A stretch of DNA of 64,000 nt from the NCBI RefSeq assembly GCF_003668565.1, contig NZ_RCWJ01000001.1, positions 1,240,001 to 1,304,000 on the forward strand. Reading direction: 5' to 3'. The notes under the pieces were generated by a model. The model did no database searches and had not been told where the DNA came from. It was given only the letters and a program-made list of their open reading frames with translations. A program made the translations under genes and the position numbers. This document shows, piece after piece, positions 51,662 to 59,951 of this stretch (position 1 is the first letter of the stretch; each line of letters begins with the position of its first letter). The DNA comes from Mycetocola zhadangensis (GTDB lineage Bacteria > Actinomycetota > Actinomycetes > Actinomycetales > Microbacteriaceae).

Positions 51662-54643
51662 TCACACACGCCTTAAGTCGTCAGTTGGAACAGGTCTAAG
51701 CCGAACTGGTGCAGGCACGACGGGTGCGGGCCAGTTGGGTCCGAGCCGAATCGGTCGCACGCCGAGAGTCTCGGCCGAATGGGTCACATCTGTGGGTGCA
51801 GTGGAGAGCAATGAGCGCAACAGATACGCGGTGGCCACCGCGTCATCGAGCGCGGCGTGGGTGGGTGAGGCATCTATACCGAGCCGATCGCACAGAGCAC
51901 TCAAATTTGCTGGCTCGCCCGGAAACAGCCGCTGCGAAAGCCGCAGCGTGCACAGCGTAGGCCATGACATCGGTCGGGCTCCTGCTCTTTCAAATTCGCT
52001 CGAGAGAAACTTAAGGTCAAAGGGAGCATTGTGTGCAACGACGATCCGTCCCGACAGACGATGCGCAACTTCATCGATAATCCCAGCAAATACGGGAGCC
52101 TCGCTCACGTCTTGACTGCTTATGCCGTGGACGTGGCGAGGGCCGGTATCGACTTCCGGGTCGATTAAAGTCGACCAGGTGTCAGTAACATTGCCCTTGG
52201 AGTCCAACGAAACGAGAGCGATCTCGACGACACGGGCGCCGTTGCGGGGCGAGAGCCCGGTGGTCTCAACGTCCACCACCACGAACGGTGTCTCGCCAAG
52301 CACCGCTAGCTCGTCGACCGACGTCCAAGATTCAGGCACGACATCAGGAATAGCGGGATGATCAGCAACGATCGACGTGAGCTCATCCCACGCGCCATCA
52401 ACATCAAAATCTCGCGCGGCGGCTGAATCCCTCAGCAGGGATTCACTTAGGTACTCGTCGTACTTGTCGACATTCTGTATCGGGGCGCTACCTGCTAGAT
52501 CACGAGCAGTAGGCTTCGGCATGGAACCGATTGCCGCGAGGATGCCGAGAAGCTCTTCGCGTGTGACGTCCTGGCATTTGATCGTCATCGATTCGACGCT
52601 GTTCTTCACGCCCATGATTGTCAGCATCGCGCTCAGCGTCGTGCAAACTCGACTGCCACGCCACACGAACAGCAGGCAGTTCTTGCCCGCACTTACAACC
52701 GCATTCTCCGCGAGATCATGCTGCGCAAAGGCTGACTGCCCCTCAGCGAAGAGCACTCTTGCCTGCTGATCGAGGTAAGCGGGGACTTCAGTCGCCACGT
52801 AGAGCTCGCGCATCTTCTGCCGTATGCGGTCAGCGATATCGCCTGAGCTCGGGTTGAACTGAGGAGTGACTCCACCGCGTGCCTCAGTCAGCTCGATCGT
52901 CTTCGTAGCGGTGTCGACCGCGACGACGAGCCATCTTCGGCCGGCGAAAATCATCATGCTGTCGACGAGAACCGGGAAGTCGACAGGGATTGTTCCTAGA
53001 AGCTGCCCGTGCGCGAGCAAGCGATACTCCTCCGACGAGGCGAACGCTGCGTAGAAACTGTAGTGGTTGATGATCCGCTCGCCCACGACTCCCGGCAATA
53101 GCGTGCCGTCGCCGGCTTGCGAGAGCAGCTCGGTAGATCCGAGGTTCCGCAAGAGCTCGACGAACTGTGATCGCGAAACGTATTCGAATGGGCCCGCTGC
53201 ACACAATGCGTTGAAGAGCTGTCCTGCAGTCGCGCCGCCATGTTGAGCCACAACAGAGAGGATTTGTTGAATCAGAGTCGAGAGGTGGAGCTTGGTCATG
53301 GCAGGAGGTTCATACCAGTGTTTGAGCATTAGGTCCACAACTGCGGCCGTTTGAAAAGTCCTAGTGCGAAGCCTGTCCGTGACATTGGTCTCCGAGTCGA
53401 GCCCAGTCTCCGTGAGGTATATGCGCAAGACCGCGGGCTTGCCGCGGCGCCCAGAACGGCCGACGCGCTGACGGAGTGCCGCGACCGAGTAGGGCGGTCC
53501 GATCTGGGCCACCGAGTCCGCAGACCCGATGTCGACTCCCATCTCGAGCGTCGACGTGCACACGGCGGTCGTAGGGGTGGAGGGATCTTTGAGTCTGGCT
53601 TCAACATCTTCACGCAGCTGCTTGGACAGACTTCCATGATGCGGCAAGAATTCATTCGGAACGCGTGCTGCGTCGCTGGCCTCTCGAAGGCTGTCGGAGT
53701 ATGTCTCGACGTCGGACCGAGAGTTGGCGAAGACTAGATTGTCCTGGCCTCGTAGTACGCGAAACAGGTGCCCAGCGATCGTTCCTTCACAGGGGCTCGA
53801 TCCGTTTTCGTCAGTGAACTCAAAGGCTGTTTGCTTCGGACGACGGTGCTGCTCGCCCGATTCTCTGGGTGGCGGCGACAGGCGGTATCCGCGCACTTGA
53901 AGCCGCAGGTCAGAGCGCCCTTCCGATTCATCTCGCACGACTTCGACGTCGGCGCCCCGCCTCGGTCGAAGAAAGTCCGCCGCGGCGCTGAAGTCCGCAA
54001 ACGTCGCGGACAGCCCAATACGCACCACGCGGCGGCGGGTTGCAAGCTCGATCCGGTGGAGTAAGGACTGAAGCTGAGCGCCTCGCTCTGTTCCGATGAA
54101 CGAGTGCATCTCGTCGATCACCACATAACGAAGTCCCGCGAACAGTGCTGGAACCTGCGGCCCTTTGAGCACGAATTGCGCCTCAAGTGCTTCCGGCGTG
54201 ATCAAAAGCAGGCCATCTGGCTTGCGAGTCAGTGCCTGTCGCTCAGAGCCGGAGACATCTCCATGGCGTCTGACCACGGGCATGTCGACAAGCTCGCACA
54301 GCGATTCCAAACGCTCGAACTGGTCGTTGATGAGTGCCTTCAGCGGGCTGATGTAAAGAGCTTTGATTCCAGGGGCAGATATTCCCGCTTCGGCTTCGTA
54401 CGCGAGCTTCGAACAGATCGGCAACCACGCCGCTTCCGTCTTGCCGCTCGCTGTCGCTGCACTGATGATGACATCGCGGCTGCCCTCGAGGATCGGCGAT
54501 ATCGCCAGCTGCTGCACGCGGCGCAGCTCTGCCCAATTCTGGTTCCAGATCCAGCGCTGTACCTGTGGATGGAGGTCGTCGAACCCACGAGACGGGATCA
54601 GTGCCCGCGAGCCGGGCTCAGAGTCGAAATGCGGTGAGGTCAT
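51662..54643 (-). CDS. Lhr-like SF2 helicase with C-terminal DEDDh exonuclease
   Basis: About 993 residues. Motif I IISAATASGKT (~60-69), motif II VVIDEMHSF (DEMH, ~175-182), motif III GLSATFAD, motifs V-VI CTSTLEMGVDIGSADSVAQIGPPYSVAALRQRVGRSGRR. The middle resembles the Lhr C-terminal region. The last ~210 residues are a DEDDh exonuclease (FVVVDVETTGLSPRNGARVVE, VVAHNAPFDLKFL, THAALDDAVATAY), in the style of the proteins at 50059 and 59952. ATG 54643 overlaps the upstream ATPase by 26 nt; the frame extends to 55093 but that part mirrors the ATPase and looks non-coding. Unwinds and degrades DNA. Confidence 0.85.
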   Translation of the reverse strand: MTSPHFDSEPGSRALIPSRGFDDLHPQVQRWIWNQNWAELRRVQQLAISPILEGSRDVIISAATASGKTEAAWLPICSKLAYEAEAGISAPGIKALYISPLKALINDQFERLESLCELVDMPVVRRHGDVSGSERQALTRKPDGLLLITPEALEAQFVLKGPQVPALFAGLRYVVIDEMHSFIGTERGAQLQSLLHRIELATRRRVVRIGLSATFADFSAAADFLRPRRGADVEVVRDESEGRSDLRLQVRGYRLSPPPRESGEQHRRPKQTAFEFTDENGSSPCEGTIAGHLFRVLRGQDNLVFANSRSDVETYSDSLREASDAARVPNEFLPHHGSLSKQLREDVEARLKDPSTPTTAVCTSTLEMGVDIGSADSVAQIGPPYSVAALRQRVGRSGRRGKPAVLRIYLTETGLDSETNVTDRLRTRTFQTAAVVDLMLKHWYEPPAMTKLHLSTLIQQILSVVAQHGGATAGQLFNALCAAGPFEYVSRSQFVELLRNLGSTELLSQAGDGTLLPGVVGERIINHYSFYAAFASSEEYRLLAHGQLLGTIPVDFPVLVDSMMIFAGRRWLVVAVDTATKTIELTEARGGVTPQFNPSSGDIADRIRQKMRELYVATEVPAYLDQQARVLFAEGQSAFAQHDLAENAVVSAGKNCLLFVWRGSRVCTTLSAMLTIMGVKNSVESMTIKCQDVTREELLGILAAIGSMPKPTARDLAGSAPIQNVDKYDEYLSESLLRDSAAARDFDVDGAWDELTSIVADHPAIPDVVPESWTSVDELAVLGETPFVVVDVETTGLSPRNGARVVEIALVSLDSKGNVTDTWSTLIDPEVDTGPRHVHGISSQDVSEAPVFAGIIDEVAHRLSGRIVVAHNAPFDLKFLSSEFERAGARPMSWPTLCTLRLSQRLFPGEPANLSALCDRLGIDASPTHAALDDAVATAYLLRSLLSTAPTDVTHSAETLGVRPIRLGPNWPAPVVPAPVRLRPVPTDDLRRV

Positions 54644-56012
54644 CGTCGTCTTGGGTCGATGCGACAGAGAGTGCAGCCGCGAACCTCGGCCCGTTAGATG
54701 CCGCCGGTGCAGACTCAGCCCAGCCGTCCGACTCGCCGCCCCCGTCGATCGGCTCCAGATCAGGATTAACTTCCTCGGCGATCTGAACGGTGCCGACGAG
54801 GTCGACCCAACCTCGATCGGGGTTCTGCTCGAGCACTGCGAGAAGATCCAGGTAGCTCTTGATCGACGTGCGTGGGGTGCGGAAGTAGGAATTTCCAATT
54901 CGAGTCTGGCAATGGGCCATGTATGCCTGGATACCGTCATCCGGCATGAGGTAGGCCTCCGGATCGCCCGATGCCTGCACGTGACGCAGCTTGCAGAGAA
55001 GAACGAATAGATCTTCCGGAGTAAGTCCCGGCAGCCGAATGACCGGGCCGGAATAGTCGACAAGCCCGTCCACGGCGAAGGCGTTCTCGGCAAGGCGCGT
55101 TTGGAGAGCTGAATACGAGTAGAGGCCTCTTCGCGGATCCATCAAGAAGTCCGGCGTACCGCCCATGACGAACCCGAGACCAATGGCCGTGCCTTGCGTA
55201 GCGTCGTTGACGATCCGCAGGATCTGTTCGTAGTTGGCATTGCGCGCCTGCGTGTGCGCGAGTTTGTACAGATTGACCATCTCATCCAGGCACACCAGCA
55301 AACCACCGAACCCGGCCAAGCGCACAAAGACTGCGAGCAATTTGAGCTGGTCGTAGACGTTCGAATCGTCGACGATGGTGCGGACGCCGAGGGCATTGCG
55401 AGCGTCGGTCTTCGTCGTGAACTCCCCGCGCATCCACCGCACCGCGTCGGACTTGAGCTGCTCGTTTCCGTTGTCGTGACCCTCCCAGTATTTGGCTACA
55501 ACCTCGGCGAAATCATAGCCGCCGGTGAGCTCCGTCAGCTCATCCAGCCGCTCTCGAATAACCACTTCAACCGCCTGGTTCGAGGTCTTCGACTCGTTCA
55601 ACGCTTCGGTGATGAAGCGCTCGAGGACGTTGGTCATGGCGCCGCCATCCGGTTTGGCGCGCGTCGACATGTTGCGCATCAGCTCTGCGTAGAGGCTTCG
55701 TGCCTGACCCCCGGTCGCCTGCAGCCGGCGATCTGGCGAAAGATCGGCGTGCACCGTGACGAGCTTCTGCTGCAACGCCATCGATCGCACCAGATGCAGG
55801 AAGAAAGTCTTCCCAGATCCGTAGTCACCGATGACGAAGCGAACGCCCGAACCCCCATCCGCAACCCGCTCGATGTCGGTGAGGAGCGCTCGCACCTCGT
55901 TGGCGCGTCCCACTTGGATGTGCTGCTGGCCGGTGCGTGGCACAACACCGGTGCGAAGGGCTTGCAGCACTGCATCGCGGTCGCGAGGGCGAATCGTGTT
56001 GGGTTCGGTCAC
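54618..56012 (-). CDS. DUF2791 P-loop ATPase (BrxC/BrxD-type)
   Basis: 464 residues. Walker A VIGDYGSGKT (~61-70), Walker B GGLLVCLDEMVNLYK (~244-258), and IQVGRANEVRALLTDIERV before Walker A. The DUF2791 family contains BREX-type ATPases and partners of TerB-type proteins. It may drive a complex with the helicase and TerB. The GTG start overlaps the TerB gene by 4 nt. No BREX methylase or PglZ is in the window. Confidence 0.85.
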   Translation of the reverse strand: MTEPNTIRPRDRDAVLQALRTGVVPRTGQQHIQVGRANEVRALLTDIERVADGGSGVRFVIGDYGSGKTFFLHLVRSMALQQKLVTVHADLSPDRRLQATGGQARSLYAELMRNMSTRAKPDGGAMTNVLERFITEALNESKTSNQAVEVVIRERLDELTELTGGYDFAEVVAKYWEGHDNGNEQLKSDAVRWMRGEFTTKTDARNALGVRTIVDDSNVYDQLKLLAVFVRLAGFGGLLVCLDEMVNLYKLAHTQARNANYEQILRIVNDATQGTAIGLGFVMGGTPDFLMDPRRGLYSYSALQTRLAENAFAVDGLVDYSGPVIRLPGLTPEDLFVLLCKLRHVQASGDPEAYLMPDDGIQAYMAHCQTRIGNSYFRTPRTSIKSYLDLLAVLEQNPDRGWVDLVGTVQIAEEVNPDLEPIDGGGESDGWAESAPAASNGPRFAAALSVASTQDDDDLTAFRL

Positions 56013-58867
56013 TTCATCATCTCCTGTAGTACGTCGAGGTTGAGGAACAAGGTGTCATCACCCTCCAGCAATAGGTCATCAGCCACATCGAGGGCGGCTT
56101 CGTTGAGGGTGTCCAAGGCACCGTTCGGCAGCACGTCGAGAACTCGAGCGATCTCCTCGAAGTCGGGGCGCGAAATTCGTGAGAGTCCCGCCAGCCGCCC
56201 AAGCAGTTCGGAGTGGGCAGAATCAAGGGGACCGAAGCACGTAACCTCAACTGCTGGGCTCGCCACCACGGAAGGCTCGTCCTCGGCGAACACGTCACGC
56301 AGGAGTGCAGACACTCGAGCTGTCTCTTGAATAGTCAGATCGATGAGCTGTCGGTTGAGAACGAGCCCGTTCGGCTGCGCGTCCGCCGGGATTGCAGCCT
56401 TCGGATCAGAGGGCTTGGCGGGAATCGACTGCCCAGCGACTGGGGACGGCGCGCGCCACACCGTGATCGGCTCGTCGTCGACAGTGCGAGGCTCGATCGC
56501 CACCTGGGTGGACGAGAGCGCAGTGTGCAGCCGTGATGCGACCAACGAAGGATTCTGGCCGAGCACAGCGAAGATACGCATCAGCATGTCGACCTCTTCT
56601 TTCGCGATGACCCCATCACTGACGGCGACGCGAATAAGGAGGTCTGCCAAGCCCGAGCTCTGCTTCGAGCTCAATTCGGCTACCCGCTTTGGGAGCCCGT
56701 TGAGCTTGGAGGCGCCGGTGGCGACCCATCGTGCGTGAGAGTGGAGTCGAACCTTTTCTTCGTCGCTGAGTCCCAAAGAAGACTTGATGTGCTGCAGCAG
56801 CGTCGATCTTTCAACGTCGACAATGTGGCCGTCGGCAGCGCTGACTGCGACAGCAAGATGCACGAGAAGCTGAGCCGCGTCGTACTCTGCCGTAGGCGAT
56901 CGAGATCCTCCAACGGGCGCTGGAAAAACAAGCACGGGCCGATCTCTGGAGAACGGTTCACCGCCGAAGCGGACATCCGGCTCGACGCCAAACCCGAGCT
57001 CGCCCAGGAGTTGAGCAATCGGCACCGACTCCGCCTTGGTCAACCGAGACGTGTGCTCGCTGTGCCCCCACAGCCGAAACAGGTCGGAAGCTGCACCCTG
57101 CAAGCCTGCTTTACTGAGCGCTTCAGCCCACTCACGCAGCGCGCTAACTCCGTCGAGGGTCGCGTTGATGAGGGGAGCTGGCAGCCGCGATATAGCTTCT
57201 AACGATGTCTCCGATCCCGGATTCTTACCGATGTAACGGCTGTAGCCATCCAGCATCGATTGAGCAGAGTTCGCAATCGAGATCAGAAGGAGCCGTGGTT
57301 CAACCGCGTCGAACACATCGGGGATGCCCTGGAGCGTCGTTTCCGTTGCACCAATGCCAGAGCTAGCCGGAGTGTAGGTGAACGACATCGCCCTCTTGAC
57401 CGGCGGGACCACCACGCCGACTCCGCATCTCTCCCGATACAAGACCTTGAAGAGGGCCTCATACTCCTGACGGCACCTCGTCGCCGGTGTCCGCAGAGTA
57501 ATCGCCGGAGTGAACCACGCCCACGCGAAAGCCAATGCTGCGGGTATCGGCTGGCCAGCCGCTGAGAGGCGCCCTAATTGCACGCGGATCGCGACCGGCA
57601 TGGAGAATCGGTTCTCAGAAGGACGCGGTGGCGATAAATCTGAAGCGGGGTCCCTCTGCAGCAACAACAGGTCGAGAAGCTGAATGAAGTTGGTCGAATA
57701 TCCATTGAACGACGAACTCGACGAACGGTACGCCGCCTGAAGCCTGAGCATCTCGTCGCGAATATGCCGCAGCTCGGTCGCGTCATCGACGCCGTCCACG
57801 AGCACGCGACGCTCCAGCCCGTACATGAACAGAAACATGAACCCCGTTGGCGCGAGTTTCTCGCGGCGACCGTCCGCGAGCCAGCGCAGATAACCGGCGC
57901 GAGACACGGCGCTTATCGAAGCGTAGGAAGGCCAGTACCCCAGTTGATCGACGGTTCTTCGCGCCGAGTGTCGGTTGACGTCCAACATGGGATCGATCAG
58001 CGAAGGCTCTACCCCACCGTACGGGGATCTGAGTCCGGACCCGACGTAGATCAGCCCGCCCCGGATTGCATATCCTGCCACATGGACCGTCTCACCGTGC
58101 CGTATCCATCGACCCCCGCCGATAAATTCGTTTCGTGGCTGCGCCTCAGCCGAGTCGGCATCCGTTGATGAAGCTGGCTCGACGAAACCCAATGTGCCCG
58201 CCGCAAGAGCCGACCTAACGACAGCAGGAACGGAAGCGATCACGCTTCGGGCAGCTGCGGGGACTGAGGCTATCGGCGCCCGGATTGCGCGAACCATCGG
58301 TGCGCCAGCACTGAAATCCACGTAGTTCTCGTACGCGACTGGGTTACCATTCGCTTGGAGGCCACCAGCCGTCACCCCCAGTCCGGCTTCCTGCGCGGCG
58401 CGCTGGGCTTCGTCCTCTCGCTCCGCCGCACGGATATCGCGGCGAGTCCTGAAAGTTGGCGCGGGGGTACGTGGCACGCTCTCAGCCGCCACATGCGCGG
58501 CCTTAGCCGCTGGCAGCAACGGCTCAACGGACTGCGGCTTCCCCGTAGGCAACGTTGGGTGGGTCGACGCCGAATCGGCCGGGTGCTCGTGCGCAAGAAT
58601 CGTCCACCGAGCGCCATCCCACCACCGGCTTTGGCCACCTGACGAGGTATCGGGGTACCATCCGGGTGCGACGACCTGTGCCGCCGGCGGAGACGCGATC
58701 GGCACTGCCACGTTGCCTGTCCGACGGGCATGGGGCGGGACCTGCGCTGATTTACGTCCGCTTCGCCGCATCAGCCACACGATCAGCGTCACCAGCAGCG
58801 CGACCGGCGTCAGAAGGATCACAACAACGACGATCACGCCAATGATTGTTCCGAGCGTTTCCGCCAT
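56009..58867 (-). CDS. Membrane-anchored TerB_N/TerB_C protein with DUF2510
   Basis: 952 residues. An N-terminal membrane helix (residues ~5-33), then DUF2510 (APGWYPDTSSGGQSRWWDG), a low-complexity linker, and TerB_N (EFIGGGRWIRHGETVHVAGY...SVSRAGYLRWLADGRREKLAPTGFMFLFMYGLE). Later there is a TerB-like helical pair (AAQLLVHLAVAVSAADGHIVDVERSTL, ADLLIRVAVSDGVIAKEEVDML) and a TerB_C-like C-terminus. TerB proteins belong to Ter stress systems linked to phage and tellurite resistance. GAGGGG precedes the ATG. First gene of the overlapping operon. Confidence 0.85.
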   Translation of the reverse strand: MAETLGTIIGVIVVVVILLTPVALLVTLIVWLMRRSGRKSAQVPPHARRTGNVAVPIASPPAAQVVAPGWYPDTSSGGQSRWWDGARWTILAHEHPADSASTHPTLPTGKPQSVEPLLPAAKAAHVAAESVPRTPAPTFRTRRDIRAAEREDEAQRAAQEAGLGVTAGGLQANGNPVAYENYVDFSAGAPMVRAIRAPIASVPAAARSVIASVPAVVRSALAAGTLGFVEPASSTDADSAEAQPRNEFIGGGRWIRHGETVHVAGYAIRGGLIYVGSGLRSPYGGVEPSLIDPMLDVNRHSARRTVDQLGYWPSYASISAVSRAGYLRWLADGRREKLAPTGFMFLFMYGLERRVLVDGVDDATELRHIRDEMLRLQAAYRSSSSSFNGYSTNFIQLLDLLLLQRDPASDLSPPRPSENRFSMPVAIRVQLGRLSAAGQPIPAALAFAWAWFTPAITLRTPATRCRQEYEALFKVLYRERCGVGVVVPPVKRAMSFTYTPASSGIGATETTLQGIPDVFDAVEPRLLLISIANSAQSMLDGYSRYIGKNPGSETSLEAISRLPAPLINATLDGVSALREWAEALSKAGLQGAASDLFRLWGHSEHTSRLTKAESVPIAQLLGELGFGVEPDVRFGGEPFSRDRPVLVFPAPVGGSRSPTAEYDAAQLLVHLAVAVSAADGHIVDVERSTLLQHIKSSLGLSDEEKVRLHSHARWVATGASKLNGLPKRVAELSSKQSSGLADLLIRVAVSDGVIAKEEVDMLMRIFAVLGQNPSLVASRLHTALSSTQVAIEPRTVDDEPITVWRAPSPVAGQSIPAKPSDPKAAIPADAQPNGLVLNRQLIDLTIQETARVSALLRDVFAEDEPSVVASPAVEVTCFGPLDSAHSELLGRLAGLSRISRPDFEEIARVLDVLPNGALDTLNEAALDVADDLLLEGDDTLFLNLDVLQEMMK

Positions 58868-59224
58868 TTCGGGCCCCTCCCCTCGGCGCCCTAGCCGTGT
58901 TCATCACGCTAGTGGCAGCTTGCGACATCCGCGAATCCGTCTGGGCTGCGGTGACGTGTCCGTCGTCGATCTACGCGAAGTCGCCGCCAAGCAGCGCCCC
59001 CGCTCGACCTCTCCCCTTTGATCGCGTCGCGCTCTGCACGACTTCGCCGAAATCTGATTCCGAGTTTGACCATATCGGCTACGAAGCTCGGCTAACTGCC
59101 ATCCAGCACACCCAGAACGGGAACCCTCAGCGGGAACGTCCAAGGGGGAACCCAATTGCGGGACAGCGTCGGAACCGCGGACGTTCAGACGCGCTAGCGC
59201 ACGCCTGCCGACGCACGTCATTGG
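58868..59224. other. 357-nt intergenic region upstream of TerB operon
   Basis: Contains copy 1 of the island repeat (59166-59194), a GCGCTAGCGC palindrome and several GGAACC words (59119-59176). This is probably the promoter region of the TerB operon. Frames here are short and basic, and I see no gene. Confidence 0.5.
59166..59194. repeat. Island repeat element, copy 1
   Basis: A 29-nt element, GCGTCGGAACC-N5-CGTTCA-N-ACGCGC, with 25 of 29 positions identical to copy 2 at 61760. The next 11 bases to the left also match in 7 positions. It is 30 nt past the stop of the 59225 gene and 299 nt upstream of the TerB start. Confidence 0.55.
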
Positions 59225-59905
59225 TCAGGGGCTTGTCGTCGCGGACTTGGCCCGCAGCCAGCCGTCCGTGGTCTCACCATCAATCGTGGCCTCTACCATC
59301 TCTACGACCATCTCCACCTTTGTACCGTCCTGCCACCCCGCCGTATCCGACTCATCGACGAACACGGGCAAGTCCTGGGCTCCGTCCTGAGCCTTGAGCA
59401 TGACGAAAAAGTCTCCGGATGCCCCGGTCATCCATAGATCGGACATGAACAACTCGCCATTCAGCCGGAATTGATCCCCAACCTTGACTCCACCCATCTC
59501 GGCGGAGTTGAGCCTTTCGAGTAACTCATCAACGGAAGTGTCTGTGATCACGGCGGCGGGCTCGGGCGCGGCTGATGGTGCGCTTGCCTCGCTTGGTGCC
59601 ACCTGGGACGGAGTTGGCGACGGCGAGCTCTCATCGCCTTCTCTTCCACTACCTCCGCCTCCGATCGCGTTGATGATGAGGAGCACGGCGATAAGGAGTG
59701 CGACTACGCCGCCGCCGATTCCGATCAGTTTCCACGGGGTCTTCGGCTTCTGGCGCCGGAAATTCAACTCCGACCGTACTGTTCCTTGAGTTTGAGAGAC
59801 GAACTCCCAGCCTTCGTTTTCTATCTTGGCTCTGGTCCTGGTTTCCATGCCGCGAACCGTTTTCACGGACCGTGTCTCGTACTGCACATCCGGTGCGGTC
59901 GTCAT
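59225..59905 (-). CDS. Single-pass membrane protein of the island
   Basis: 226 residues. A basic, soluble N-terminal half (MTTAPDVQYETRSVKTVRGMETRTRAKIENEGWEFVSQTQGTVRSELNFRRQKPKT), a membrane helix (KLIGIGGGVVALLIAVLLIINAIGG), then a Gly/Ser/Glu/Pro-rich linker and an external domain (GGVKVGDQFRLNGELFMSDLWMTGASGDFFVMLKAQD). Not recognised. AGGGGGAAG precedes the ATG. It sits between the two exonuclease-type units on the same strand. Confidence 0.7.
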   Translation of the reverse strand: MTTAPDVQYETRSVKTVRGMETRTRAKIENEGWEFVSQTQGTVRSELNFRRQKPKTPWKLIGIGGGVVALLIAVLLIINAIGGGGSGREGDESSPSPTPSQVAPSEASAPSAAPEPAAVITDTSVDELLERLNSAEMGGVKVGDQFRLNGELFMSDLWMTGASGDFFVMLKAQDGAQDLPVFVDESDTAGWQDGTKVEMVVEMVEATIDGETTDGWLRAKSATTSP

Positions 59906-59951
59906 GTAACTTCCCCCTGGTTCCGGGCATCCAACCGCTTCTGCACGGTTT

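Noticed and set aside
54644-55093. N-terminal extension of the helicase frame
   Set aside because: It overlaps the DUF2791 gene in another frame and is Arg/Ser-rich without similarity to helicases; the real start is ATG 54643.
55194-56330. Plus-strand frame opposite the DUF2791 gene
   Set aside because: Covers the overlap of two real minus-strand genes; no RBS.
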